Assembly: GCF_000092925.1 (NCBI RefSeq)
Contig: NC_014217.1
Location: 3,720,001 to 3,784,000 of the forward strand
Length of the DNA: 64,000 nucleotides
Origin: Ancylobacter novellus DSM 506
GTDB taxonomy: Bacteria; Pseudomonadota; Alphaproteobacteria; Rhizobiales; Xanthobacteraceae
Reading direction: 5' to 3'
Within the stretch, counting starts at the first letter, position 1; each line of letters starts with the position of its first letter. Shown here piece by piece: positions 8,789-17,337 of this stretch. The notes below the pieces were generated by a model. The model was not told the DNA's origin. It did not search any database and was given only the letters and a program-made list of their open reading frames with translations. The position numbers and the translations under genes were made by a program.

Positions 8789-10213
8789 ATGGACGCGGTC
8801 GACCTCGCCCGGCTCCAGTTCGCCTTCACCATCGGCTTCCACATCCTCTGGCCGACCTTCACCATCGGCATCGCCTGGTTCATCACCCTGCTCAGCGCCC
8901 TGTGGTGGCGCACCGGCAGGACGGTCTATCGCGACCTGATGCGGTTCTGGATGAAGATCTTCGCCCTCGGCTTCGGCATGGGCGTGATCACCGGCATCGT
9001 GCTCAGCTACGAGATCGGCACCAACTGGGCGGGCTATTCGCGCTCGGTGGCGAACGTGCTCGGGCCGATGTTCATGTACGAGACACTGTCCGCCTTCTTC
9101 CTCGAGGCCGGCTTCATCGGCATCATGCTGTTCGGCGAGGGGCGGGTGTCCAAGGGGGCGCATTTCTTCGCCTGCCTAATGGTCTCCTCCGGTGCCGTGT
9201 TCAGCGCCACCTGGATCATCGCCTCCAATAGCTGGATGCAGACACCGGCCGGCGCGGTGGCGGATGCCGACGGCATCTTCCATGTCGTCGACTGGTGGCA
9301 GGCGATCTTCACCCCGTCCTTCCCCTACCGCCTCGCCCATATGGTGTGCGCGAGCTTCCTCACCGGCTCCTTCGTGGTGGCGGGCGTCTCCGCCTTTCAC
9401 CTCTGGCGCGGGCACCATCTGGTCGCCAGCCGCAAGGCCTTCTCCATGGCGCTCTGGCTGGCGCTCGTGCTGGCGCCGCTGCAGGCCTTCATCGGCGACC
9501 TGCACGGGCGCAACACGCTCGAGCATCAGCCGACCAAGCTCGCGGCGATGGAAGGGCTGTGGGACACCACCAAGGGCCCCGGCATGACCGTGATCGCCTG
9601 GCCGGACCAGGCCGAGCAGCGCAACCTCTACGCCGTCGAGATCCCCCATCTCGCCAGCCTCTATCTCACCCATAGCTGGGACGGCGAGGTACAGGGGCTC
9701 AAAGCGGTGCCGCCCTCCGACCAGCCCAACGTGCCGGTGGTGTTCTTCGCCTTCCGCATCATGGTCGGCATCGCCATGATCCTGCTGGCGACCGCCATCA
9801 CCGGGCTCATATTGCGGCTGCGCGGAAGATTGTTCGACACCCGCTCGTTCCAGTTGCTGGCCATGGCGGTGACCCCGCTCGGCTTCGTGGCCGTGCTCGC
9901 CGGCTGGACCACCACCGAGGCCGGGCGCCAGCCCTGGGTCATCTACGGCCATCTGCGCACGGCCGATGCCGTGGCGCCGGTGACCGCCGGCGCGGTGACG
10001 ACGAGCCTGCTCATCTTCTTCGTCGTCTACAACGTGCTGATGCTCGCCTTCATCTGGTTCGCCGGCCGCGTCGCCCTGAAGGGTCCGGCCGACACCTCGC
10101 CGCCGGCGCTGGAGCATCCCGGCATCGACCGGACCAATGCGGGCCTGTTCGACAGCGACACCTCCGCGCCGGCCGCGATCGGCGGCGCCCAGCAGGCGGG
10201 AGCCACGTCATGA
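8789..10213 (+). CDS. cydA: Cytochrome bd-type quinol oxidase subunit I
   Basis: This 474-residue multi-helix membrane protein carries the haems of a bd-type terminal oxidase. H18 in FTIGFHILW is the expected haem b595 ligand, and a later His in YRLAHMVCASF fits haem b558. The quinol-loop residues QPTKLAAMEGLW are present, and GRQPW marks the C-terminal third. It is shorter than E. coli CydA (522), suggesting the short-Q-loop, CIO-like class. ATG 8789 is chosen over an in-frame TTG at 8783 that overlaps the previous stop. It oxidises quinol and reduces oxygen to water; context suggests it drains electrons from the molybdoenzyme upstream. Confidence 0.93.
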   Translation: MDAVDLARLQFAFTIGFHILWPTFTIGIAWFITLLSALWWRTGRTVYRDLMRFWMKIFALGFGMGVITGIVLSYEIGTNWAGYSRSVANVLGPMFMYETLSAFFLEAGFIGIMLFGEGRVSKGAHFFACLMVSSGAVFSATWIIASNSWMQTPAGAVADADGIFHVVDWWQAIFTPSFPYRLAHMVCASFLTGSFVVAGVSAFHLWRGHHLVASRKAFSMALWLALVLAPLQAFIGDLHGRNTLEHQPTKLAAMEGLWDTTKGPGMTVIAWPDQAEQRNLYAVEIPHLASLYLTHSWDGEVQGLKAVPPSDQPNVPVVFFAFRIMVGIAMILLATAITGLILRLRGRLFDTRSFQLLAMAVTPLGFVAVLAGWTTTEAGRQPWVIYGHLRTADAVAPVTAGAVTTSLLIFFVVYNVLMLAFIWFAGRVALKGPADTSPPALEHPGIDRTNAGLFDSDTSAPAAIGGAQQAGATS

Positions 10214-11250
10214 CCGAGCTCATGCAGGCGGAATATGTTCCGCTCTATTTCGGCGCGCTCGCCGCCTTCTGCGTCACCGTCTACGTGCTCGCCGACGGGC
10301 TCGACCTCGGGGTCGGCATCATCTTCCTCGTCGCCCCGCGCGACCAGGACCGCGACCTGATGATGGCCTCGATCGAGCCGGTGTGGGACGGCAACGAGAC
10401 CTGGCTGGTGATGGGCGGCACGCTGCTCATCGCCGCCTTCCCGGCCGGCTACTACATCCTGCTGCCAGCCTTCTACCTGCCGATCATGTTCATGCTGTTC
10501 GCGCTGATCTTCCGCGGCGTCGCCTTCGGCTTCCGTTTGCAGGCGACGCGGTTCCGCCTGGTCTGGGACATCGCCTTCTCGGCCGGCTCGATGCTGGCGA
10601 CCTTCTGCCAGGGCCTGATCCTCGGCGGGCTGATCGGCGGCGTTCCGGTGGAGAACGGGATGTTCGCCGGCGGGCCGTTCAGCTTCCTCAGCCTGCTCGG
10701 CATTCTCTGCGGCATCGGCCTCATCGGCGGCTATGCGCTGCTCGGCGCCGGCTGGCTGATCTGGAAGACGGACGGGGCGACGCAGGTCTTCGCCCGCGAG
10801 ATCGCCCACGCGGCGCTGATCCTCACCGCCGTGATGATGGCGCTGGTCAGCGTTTGGAGCGCGCTCACCGTTCCCGAGGTCGCCGCGCGCTGGTTCGCCT
10901 GGCCGAACCTCATCCTGCTGGCGCCGGTGCCGCTGGTGACGCTCGCCGTCATCCTCTCGGCCTGGCGCGGCATATGGAACGGCGCCGAGCCACGGACCTT
11001 CCTGCTTGCCATCGCGCTGTTCGCGCTCGGCCTGATCGGCCTCGTGGTCAGCCTCTGGCCCTATGTGGTGCCGCGCCACATCACCGTGTGGGAAAGCACC
11101 TCCGATCCGCAGACGCTGGCCTTCATCGCTGTCGGCCTCATCATCATCCTGCCCATCGTCCTCGCCTACCAGACCCACGCCTACTGGGTGTTCCGCGGCA
11201 AGACCGTGCATCTGGAAGGCGGCTATGGCGGCGAGGGCGGCGGCCACTGA
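10210..11250 (+). CDS. cydB: Cytochrome bd-type quinol oxidase subunit II
   Basis: This 346-residue membrane protein is the structural partner of CydA. The early segment YVLADGLDLGVG and the WDGNETWLVMGGTLL motif around residues 60-75 are typical of CydB. Its ATG overlaps the cydA stop (ATGA), indicating translational coupling. No cydX-like micro-gene follows, and no cydDC assembly transporter is in the window. A strong hairpin at 11256-11289 closes the operon. Confidence 0.93.
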   Translation: MTELMQAEYVPLYFGALAAFCVTVYVLADGLDLGVGIIFLVAPRDQDRDLMMASIEPVWDGNETWLVMGGTLLIAAFPAGYYILLPAFYLPIMFMLFALIFRGVAFGFRLQATRFRLVWDIAFSAGSMLATFCQGLILGGLIGGVPVENGMFAGGPFSFLSLLGILCGIGLIGGYALLGAGWLIWKTDGATQVFAREIAHAALILTAVMMALVSVWSALTVPEVAARWFAWPNLILLAPVPLVTLAVILSAWRGIWNGAEPRTFLLAIALFALGLIGLVVSLWPYVVPRHITVWESTSDPQTLAFIAVGLIIILPIVLAYQTHAYWVFRGKTVHLEGGYGGEGGGH

Positions 11251-11255
11251 AAGCA

Positions 11256-11292
11256 CGCGCCCGGCTGTCCTCCCGCGCGGCCGGGCGCGTTC
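11256..11292 (+). terminator. Hairpin terminator after cydB
   Basis: The perfect ten-base arms CGCGCCCGGC (11256-11265) and GCCGGGCGCG (11280-11289) are followed by only a short T-poor tail (TTCC). It is six bases after the cydB stop. Confidence 0.6.
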
Positions 11293-11308
11293 CTATACCA
11301 GGGTATAG
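11293..11308. promoter_or_regulatory. Palindrome CTATACC-AG-GGTATAG
   Basis: This perfect seven-base inverted repeat with a two-base centre lies downstream of the cydB hairpin and about 130 bases before the small membrane protein gene. A second self-complementary stretch (CGCATACGCATGCG) follows at about 11312. It has the size of a GntR/TetR-type operator, but no regulator gene is adjacent. Confidence 0.35.
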
Positions 11309-11434
11309 ACCGCGCATACGCATGCGGCCGTGCGGGATAGACTTTGCCGTAATAGAGTAGTTGTCGGGATAAACGGGTGCGTAAAGACGGTGGCTTGCGC
11401 CGCTTCGTTCTTCGCACAGCAGCGGGAGTAGGGG

Positions 11435-11623
11435 ATGCCTCTCACCATCGCCGTCGTGAATCTGCTCGCAGGGCTCCTGCTGCTGACGGTCGGCGGCACC
11501 CTCATCGCCAATGTCCCGGCCCCGCGCCGGTGGGTCCTGGTGGCCTTCGTCGTCGTTGACGCCGGCCTCATCAGCAGCAGCCTGTTCCTGCTGCCTTTCG
11601 CTCTGCAACTCGGCGGCAGCTAA
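11435..11623 (+). CDS. Small two-helix membrane protein, unknown
   Basis: This 62-residue protein is mostly hydrophobic: one membrane segment at about residues 4-25, a short polar link (PAPRRW), and a second at about 32-57. A GGGAG site precedes the ATG by about six bases. I do not recognise the family. It lies alone between the cyd operon and the hydrolase gene, so no partner can be named. Confidence 0.55.
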   Translation: MPLTIAVVNLLAGLLLLTVGGTLIANVPAPRRWVLVAFVVVDAGLISSSLFLLPFALQLGGS

Positions 11624-11825
11624 AGCCGACGCTCTTTCCCGAACGCGTCGTCCCACAGGTGACGCACAACCCGCTTAAAAGAGCCGAACGGACGGTAGAG
11701 TCCCTTCCGAGCCTTCCACTTCGGACCCCCGACGCCGAGCGCCGAGATCGACGCGTTCCGACGGCACAGGCGGCCCGAACATGCCAGCGCCCAAGCCTTA
11801 TTCAGCCAGCAAAAGGACCAGTACC

Positions 11826-12662
11826 ATGGGTTACGTAACGACCAAGGACGGCGTCGAGATCTTCTACAAGGATTGGGGTCCGAAGGACGCCCAGCCGATC
11901 TTCTTCCATCACGGCTGGCCGCTGAGCTCGGACGACTGGGACGCCCAGATGCTGTACTTCCTCGGCAAGGGCTTCCGCGTCGTCGCCAATGACCGCCGCG
12001 GCCATGGCCGCTCGGCCCAGGTGAGCGAGGGCCATGATATGGACCACTACGCCGCCGACGCCAGCGCGGTGGTGGAGCATCTCGACCTGCGCAACGCCGT
12101 CCATATCGGCCATTCGACCGGCGGCGGCCAGGTCGCCCGCTATGTGGCGAAGTTCGGCGAGCCGCAGGGCCGCGTCGCCAAGGCGGTGCTGGTCTCCGCC
12201 GTGCCGCCGCTGATGGTGAAGACCGAGTCCAACCCGGAAGGCCTGCCGCTCGAAGTGTTCGACGGCTTCCGCGCCGCGCTCGCCGCCAACCGCGCGCAGT
12301 TCTTCCTCGATGTCCCCACCGGGCCGTTCTACGGCTTCAACCGCCCGGGCGCGACGGTCTCGCAGGGCGTGATCCAGAATTGGTGGCGCCAGGGCATGAT
12401 CGGCAGCGCCAAGGCGCATTACGAAGGCATCAAGGCCTTCTCCGAGACCGACCAGACCGAGGACCTGAAGGCGATCTCCGTGCCGACGCTGGTCATGCAC
12501 GGCGACGACGACCAGATCGTGCCGATCGTCGCGGCGGCCCACAAGTCGATCAAGCTGCTGAAGAACGGCACGCTGAAGATCTATCCGGGCTTCCCGCACG
12601 GCATGCTCACCACCCATGCCGACGTGCTGAACCCGGACCTGCTCGCCTTCATCAAGGGCTGA
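11826..12662 (+). CDS. Alpha/beta hydrolase (non-haem chloroperoxidase/arylesterase type)
   Basis: This 278-residue serine hydrolase has the nucleophile elbow GHSTGGG (Ser about residue 97), an acid in HGDDDQIVP and the late histidine in FPHGM. The order and spacing are those of cofactor-free haloperoxidase/arylesterase enzymes. It begins [12 protein letters not shown] 11826 follows AAAGGA and avoids an upstream in-frame ATG with no site. There is no signal peptide. The physiological ester is unknown; annotated peroxidase activity in this family is often a side reaction with organic acids. It is a single-gene unit closed by the hairpin at 12684-12715. Confidence 0.88.
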   Translation: MGYVTTKDGVEIFYKDWGPKDAQPIFFHHGWPLSSDDWDAQMLYFLGKGFRVVANDRRGHGRSAQVSEGHDMDHYAADASAVVEHLDLRNAVHIGHSTGGGQVARYVAKFGEPQGRVAKAVLVSAVPPLMVKTESNPEGLPLEVFDGFRAALAANRAQFFLDVPTGPFYGFNRPGATVSQGVIQNWWRQGMIGSAKAHYEGIKAFSETDQTEDLKAISVPTLVMHGDDDQIVPIVAAAHKSIKLLKNGTLKIYPGFPHGMLTTHADVLNPDLLAFIKG

Positions 12663-12683
12663 GCCGGGCAGCCATCGAGAAAG

Positions 12684-12715
12684 CGGCCGCCGCCTCGCCG
12701 GGGCGGCCGTTGCCT
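12684..12715. terminator. Rho-independent terminator after the hydrolase
   Basis: The stem CGGCCGCC (12684-12691) pairs with GGCGGCCG (12702-12709), followed by TTGCCTTTT. It sits between two convergent genes. Confidence 0.7.
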
Positions 12716-12733
12716 TTTCAGGAGCACCGCCGC

Positions 12734-13162
12734 TCAGAACGGCGACAGCAGGGCGATGGCGACCGCCAGGGTGAACACCACGGCGGCGGTGAGCAGCGGC
12801 CGCACGACGTCGCCCATGATGGTCGCGCCGATGACCTTCCAGTCCGGCCGGAACGACTGCGCCGACAGGATGAGCCTGGCCGCCGCACCGCCGCTGATCC
12901 GGGCGAAGGCATACCAGCCGAGATAGACCGCCAGCATGACGCCGCCGAGGATGGCGAAGAGCGGCGCCTGCGCCAGCGTCTCGTCGCGCGGGGCCGAGGC
13001 GGTGGCGACGAAGATCGACGCCGGCAGCGCGAAGTCCATCACCAGCGCGTTGAAGCCATCCACATGGCGATGGTCGACGACGCCCAGCCGTCCGGCGCCG
13101 TAGCCCAGCGCCATGACGAAGAACACGGGCGCCAGCGCCAGAAGGATGGCCTGGAACATCAT
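12734..13162 (-). pseudogene. Internally deleted AEC (auxin efflux carrier) family transporter
   Basis: Residues 1-85 look like the N-terminal three helices of an AEC permease (FFVMALGYGAGRLGVVD, then FALPASIFVATA). Residues 95-142 look like a C-terminal piece (RLILSAQSFRPDWKVIGA, then VVRPLLTAAVVF). Full-length members have about 300-320 residues and ten helices; this frame has 142, so roughly half the protein is missing from the middle and the normal C-terminal end is also absent. The reading frame is open across the junction, implying an in-frame deletion. It is probably a non-functional remnant, although a short expressed membrane protein cannot be excluded. Confidence 0.65.
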
Positions 13163-13164
13163 GA

Positions 13165-13536
13165 TTATGGGCTGTCCGTCACGACATCCGCCTGCAGAGC
13201 CTCACGCGGCCCAAGCTCGCCGAGCACGCGCCACAGCCGCCGGGCGTTGTCGGCGATATGCCCGGACGAGACGGCGATGTCGTCGGCGCCGTCCGCCTGC
13301 CGGCGGACCACCTCGGCGTGCAGCAGAATGGCGGTGATGGCATTGACGATCTGCAGCCGGGGCTGCCCGTCCCCGGCACCGCCATTCGAATGGCCGGCAT
13401 GCCCATCCGTGCCGTTCTTGCCGGCACGCCGCACCTTCGCCTTGCCGCCTGCGGCATGACTCTTTCCAGACGGGCGCGGGGTCTTGCCGGCGCTGCCGGC
13501 GGAACCTTTGCCATTGGCGGATGCTGCGATCACCAT
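13165..13536 (-). CDS. Hypothetical protein with a helical C-terminal region
   Basis: This frame encodes 123 residues from ATG 13536, which follows GGAGGT closely. Residues 1-60 are low-complexity (Ala, Gly, Lys, Pro rich) and look disordered and basic. From residue 67 the sequence QPRLQIVNAITAILLHAEVV ... NARRLWRVLGELG forms two likely amphipathic helices, and their arrangement with a His recalls the dimerisation helices of histidine kinases, though no kinase domain follows. I do not recognise the family. It ends two bases before the remnant transporter begins on the same strand. Confidence 0.5.
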   Translation of the reverse strand: MVIAASANGKGSAGSAGKTPRPSGKSHAAGGKAKVRRAGKNGTDGHAGHSNGGAGDGQPRLQIVNAITAILLHAEVVRRQADGADDIAVSSGHIADNARRLWRVLGELGPREALQADVVTDSP

Positions 13537-13916
13537 CTCGACCTCCGATGCATCCCTCGCGGGCACCGGGAGCATACGCAAACGCCGTTCGTTTGTGTGC
13601 AAATTATTGCAAAGCGTCTTCACACCACCGCGACTGCACCGGCTTGCGGATCTCCGCATGGTCGCAGTGCTGCGGAATCCCGTCATTATTTCCCCGCGCG
13701 ACGCCACTGTCTGCCATACCGAGGTTTAGGGCCGCCTATACTGTTAATAATAGTTAAAAGCTTGAATCATATTGCGACTTTAGACGCAGAAGCGGAAGAA
13801 ATTCTCAGAAATTATTCTCGATACTCGCCGTCGGGCATCGGCCTGACCGATTGCCGTGCGAAAATGCCAGACCTGCCCCGACCGCCGCGTACAAGGCGTT
13901 CCAGCCGCTGGGAACC
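13537..13916. other. Gene-free stretch with an AT-rich tract
   Basis: No convincing gene here. About 13730-13830 is markedly AT-rich for this genome (around ACTGTTAATAATAGTTAAAA), as expected for a promoter or a weakly decayed segment. The EcfG-type promoter at 13917-13942 follows immediately. Confidence 0.5.
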
Positions 13917-13942
13917 GGAACGGGTAGGGCGGCCAAGGCGTT
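13917..13942 (+). promoter_or_regulatory. EcfG-type general stress promoter
   Basis: GGAAC (13917-13921), 17 bases, then CGTT (13939-13942) is an exact match to the alphaproteobacterial EcfG consensus. It lies 98 bases before the ATG of the DUF3775-type gene at 14040. Confidence 0.75.
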
Positions 13943-13944
13943 CG

Positions 13945-13970
13945 AAAGTGACTTGCTAAAGTGACTTGCT
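13945..13970 (+). repeat. Perfect 13-base tandem duplication in a 5' leader
   Basis: AAAGTGACTTGCT occurs twice back to back, beginning three bases after the -10 element of the EcfG-type promoter, so it spans the expected transcript start. Confidence 0.85.
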
Positions 13971-14039
13971 TCGGCAACCGGGTTTCGGGATCGTCGGCGC
14001 GCCGAGCTTGTCGACCAATGCCGATTGAGGAGACGCAGC

Positions 14040-14489
14040 ATGGCGAAACAGCCAGGGAATGACGAGGGGACCGACGACGCATCCCCGCTGACCATCTCGC
14101 CGGAGAAGGTCTGCTTCATCATCATCAAGGCGAAGGAGTTCGACGCCAAGGACGAGCTGACCGATCCCGATCCCGGCTCCAACCCGTCCGACGACAACGA
14201 CATCGCGGTGCTGGAGGATCATGGCGACGACCCCGTCGTCGAGGAATTGACCTCCTTCATCAACGCGCTGTCGGAAGACGAGCAGATCGACCTCGTGGCA
14301 CTGGCCTGGCTCGGGCGCGACGATTACGACGCCGGCGACTGGGAGAGCGTGCGCGAGGAGGCGGCCGGCAAGCACAATGACCGCACTGCCGCCTATCTGC
14401 TCGGCATGCCGCTGATCGGCGACTTCCTCGAAGAGGGGCTGTCGCTGCTCGGCTATTCCTGTGAGGAATTCGAGACCGGCCGGCTCTGA
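14040..14489 (+). CDS. DUF3775 domain protein
   Basis: This 149-residue acidic protein has a conserved core beginning LTISPEKVCFIIIKAKEFDAKDE, followed by an Asp-rich loop and helices (FINALSEDEQIDLVALAWLG). I place it in the DUF3775 group, which is common in Hyphomicrobiales and has no assigned function. ATG 14040 follows GAGGAGA. The exact EcfG-type promoter upstream suggests expression under general stress. It is a single-gene unit convergent with the cytochrome c gene at 14503. Confidence 0.8.
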   Translation: MAKQPGNDEGTDDASPLTISPEKVCFIIIKAKEFDAKDELTDPDPGSNPSDDNDIAVLEDHGDDPVVEELTSFINALSEDEQIDLVALAWLGRDDYDAGDWESVREEAAGKHNDRTAAYLLGMPLIGDFLEEGLSLLGYSCEEFETGRL

Positions 14490-14502
14490 TCGCCGGCGCG
14501 GC

Positions 14503-15177
14503 TCACTCCGGGCACTCGGCGCCGGTGTCGATCCAGGCGGCGACCAGCGCGCCGAACTCCTGCTGCGTGCCCGGCGCCGGCCGGCGCCCCTCGCCCGGAT
14601 GCCAGGCCCAGCCGACCAGATGGTCGGTGGCGAGGTGCTCGAGGATCTTCGCCATGGTCCGGTTGCCGTTGCGGGCCGGGTCCTTCAGCTGCCGGCAGAT
14701 GCCGCCGAGCGTCAGTCCCTGCCAGCTCATGCTGGCCGGGGCCAGCAGCCACGGCGTCGCGCCGGGGATCGAGCGCAGCCGGCTGCCGGCAAGCGGCGTG
14801 TTCTCGCTGCGGTGACAGCTGGTGCACATGATCCCCCGCTCGCCGATGCCGGAAGCCCCGGCGTCGATGAAGGGCACATGCGTGTGCATGTCGTTGCCCT
14901 GGGTCGGCGTGCGGTTGGCCGGGTGGCAGTTCATGCAGCGCGGATCGGTGATGACCTTTGCCGCCTCGGTGAACAGCGCCCGCGAGCGCGCCCCGGTATC
15001 CGCGATCGACGAGAAGTCCGCGACGCCTTTCAGCGGGCGCGCGACGGCCACCGTGGCGGTGGGGGCCGACGGATCGGCAAACCCGGCGCCGAGGCCGAGC
15101 AGGATGGTCCCCGCCACGACCGTGCCGGTCGCCATGGAGACGACCACCACTTCCGAAACACGATTGAGGAACGACAT
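14503..15177 (-). CDS. Diheme cytochrome c of the IorAB-type oxidase
   Basis: This 224-residue protein has an N-terminal membrane or signal segment (residues 8-33) and two CxxCH haem sites, C81-M-N-C84-H85 and C118-T-S-C121-H122. It lies two bases after the stop of the molybdenum subunit and ends the operon. The likely role is to pass electrons from the periplasmic molybdenum hydroxylase into the respiratory chain. The remaining sequence has conserved Trp and His residues (LVGWAWHPGEG) but no other domain I recognise. Confidence 0.82.
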   Translation of the reverse strand: MSFLNRVSEVVVVSMATGTVVAGTILLGLGAGFADPSAPTATVAVARPLKGVADFSSIADTGARSRALFTEAAKVITDPRCMNCHPANRTPTQGNDMHTHVPFIDAGASGIGERGIMCTSCHRSENTPLAGSRLRSIPGATPWLLAPASMSWQGLTLGGICRQLKDPARNGNRTMAKILEHLATDHLVGWAWHPGEGRRPAPGTQQEFGALVAAWIDTGAECPE

Positions 15178-15179
15178 GG

Positions 15180-17336
15180 TCACGTCCTCTTCAGCTGGGA
15201 GGTGTCGAGCGGCAGCGAGCGCAGGCGCTTGCCGGTGGCGGCGAAGATCGCGTTCATCAGCGCCGGCGCCACGCCCGGCGTGCCAAGCTCGCCGACGCCG
15301 CCGGGGGATTCGGTGCTGGCGACGATGTGCACCTCGATGGGCGGGCACTCGTTGATGCGCAGCACCGGCGCGTCGTCGAAATTGCCCTCGACGATGGCGC
15401 CGTTTTCCATGGTCAGCCGGCCGTAGAGCGCGGCGCTGAGGCCGTAGACCACGCCGCTCTCGATCTGCTGGCGCAGCACGCCGGGATTGACGACCTGCCC
15501 GCAATCGACGGCGCAGACGATGCGCTCGACCGTGAGCCTACCGTCACCGGCGACGTGCACCTGCGCCACCATCGCCGAGTAGCTGCCGAAATCCGGCATC
15601 AGCGCGATGCCGCGCCCGCGATCCGGACCGAGTGGGGCGCCCCAGCCCGCACGCTCGGCGGCGAGGTCGAGCACGCCGCGCAGCCGCGGATTTTTGGTGA
15701 GAAGGGCGCGGCGATAGGCGACCGGGTCGCGGCCGGCGAGATGCGCCGCCTCGTCGATGCCGCCCTCAAGCGCCGGCGCATTGCGGGTCGGGCCGACGCC
15801 GCGCCAATTGCCGGTCAGCATGCCCTGCGGCGCCTCGTGGCGAACGAATTCGACGCGCTTGTTGGCGATATCGTAAGGGCTCTCGGCGCCGCCGGTCTGG
15901 TCGAGGTCTATGCCGTCCTTGAACAAAAGCTGCAGGAAGCGCGCCATCACCGCCGGGCCGACCACACGGTGGCGCCAGGAGACCGGCATACCGTCCGGCC
16001 CGAGCCTGAGGCTCAGCCGGCTGAGGTTGAGGTAGCGGTAGCTGTCGTGGCGGATGTCCTCCTCGCGGCTCCACACCACCTGAACGGGTCCGTCAACCTG
16101 CCGGGCGACCCGCACGGCCATGGTGACGCCGTCATAGTCGAGCCGCCGGCCGAAGCCGCCGCCGAGGAACTGGTTGTGCACCGTCACCTTGTCGAGCGGC
16201 AGCCCGGTGACTGCGGCGACGCCCTGGCGGGCGCGCGCCACCACTTGCGTGCCGACCCAGACGTCGCAGGAGTCCGGGCGCACATGAACCGTGCAGTTCA
16301 TCGGCTCCATCGCCGAATGGGCGAGGATCGGCATGCGATAGACCGCCTCGATGCCCGGGCCGCCGGCCGCTTCCGCCGCCGCGACATCGCCGTGGTCGAG
16401 CGCCACCAGCGCCTCGCCGTCCATGGCGGTCTCGATGCGGCGCTCCAGCTCGGCAGTGTCGAGCCCGCCATTGGGTCCGGCATCCCAGGTGAGATGCAGC
16501 GCGGCGAGCCCCTTGCGGGCGGCGCCGGTATGGTCGGCGACCACGGCGACGGCATCGCTCAGCTTCACGATATGCCGCACGCCCTTGATCTTCAGCGCCT
16601 CGGTATCGTCCACTGCCTTCAGCGTGCCGCCGAAGCTCGGGCTGATCATCACGGCCGCGAACGCCACGCCCTCGGGCCGGGCATCGAGGCCGAACTTCGC
16701 CGTGCCGTTGACCTTGGCCGGCGTATCGATGCGCAGATGCGGCTTGCCGATCAGCTTGAACTCGGAAGCCGGCTTCAATTCGACTGTCTCCGGCACCGGC
16801 AGGACGGCCGCCTTTGCGGCGAGCGCGCCATAGGCGACGTGGCGCCCGCTGGCGGGATGCAGCACCTCGCCGGCCTCGGCGCGGCAGGAGGAAGGCTCGA
16901 CGCCCCATTCGCGTGCCGCGGCGGCGATCAGCATGACCCGCGCCGTGGCGCCGGCGCGCCGCATCGGCTCGTAGAAGCCGCGAATGGTGACCGAGCCGCC
17001 GGTGATCTGATCGCGCAGCACCGGATGGCCGTAGACCTCCGGATCGGCCGGCGCGGGCACCGCCTGGATCTGGTCGAGCGTGACCTCGAGTTCCTCGGCG
17101 ATGAGGGTCGAGATGCCCATATAGACGCCCTGCCCCATCTCGGCGGAGGGGATGACCAGCTCGATCTTGCCGGCCGACGGAATGCGGATGAAGGGGTTCA
17201 GCGCGGTGTTCTCGGCCGCGCCGGCCGACGGGATCAGGCGCGGGCCGACCACCAGGCTGCCGCCGGCGAAGACGGCGGAGATCAGGAAGGAGCGGCGGGA
17301 GAGCTCGCCCGCCATGGCGGTTGCGAGGACGCCCAT
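15180..17336 (-). CDS. Molybdenum hydroxylase, IorB-like molybdopterin-binding subunit
   Basis: This 718-residue xanthine dehydrogenase-family large subunit resembles isoquinoline 1-oxidoreductase beta chains (about 740 residues). A twin-arginine signal (ELSRRSFLISAVF, residues 11-23) directs export with its folded cofactor. GGGFGRRLDYD marks a cofactor-binding loop, and GVGELGTPGVAPA near the end holds the catalytic glutamate. It follows the 2Fe-2S subunit with essentially no gap (stop at 17338, ATG at 17336). Family members hydroxylate N-heterocycles or oxidise aldehydes; the substrate here cannot be read from the sequence. Confidence 0.88.
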   Translation of the reverse strand: MGVLATAMAGELSRRSFLISAVFAGGSLVVGPRLIPSAGAAENTALNPFIRIPSAGKIELVIPSAEMGQGVYMGISTLIAEELEVTLDQIQAVPAPADPEVYGHPVLRDQITGGSVTIRGFYEPMRRAGATARVMLIAAAAREWGVEPSSCRAEAGEVLHPASGRHVAYGALAAKAAVLPVPETVELKPASEFKLIGKPHLRIDTPAKVNGTAKFGLDARPEGVAFAAVMISPSFGGTLKAVDDTEALKIKGVRHIVKLSDAVAVVADHTGAARKGLAALHLTWDAGPNGGLDTAELERRIETAMDGEALVALDHGDVAAAEAAGGPGIEAVYRMPILAHSAMEPMNCTVHVRPDSCDVWVGTQVVARARQGVAAVTGLPLDKVTVHNQFLGGGFGRRLDYDGVTMAVRVARQVDGPVQVVWSREEDIRHDSYRYLNLSRLSLRLGPDGMPVSWRHRVVGPAVMARFLQLLFKDGIDLDQTGGAESPYDIANKRVEFVRHEAPQGMLTGNWRGVGPTRNAPALEGGIDEAAHLAGRDPVAYRRALLTKNPRLRGVLDLAAERAGWGAPLGPDRGRGIALMPDFGSYSAMVAQVHVAGDGRLTVERIVCAVDCGQVVNPGVLRQQIESGVVYGLSAALYGRLTMENGAIVEGNFDDAPVLRINECPPIEVHIVASTESPGGVGELGTPGVAPALMNAIFAATGKRLRSLPLDTSQLKRT

Positions 17337-17337
17337 C

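Noticed and set aside
11251..11434. A cydX-like micro-gene after cydB
   Set aside because: No short membrane frame with a start codon and ribosome site is present before the terminator hairpin.
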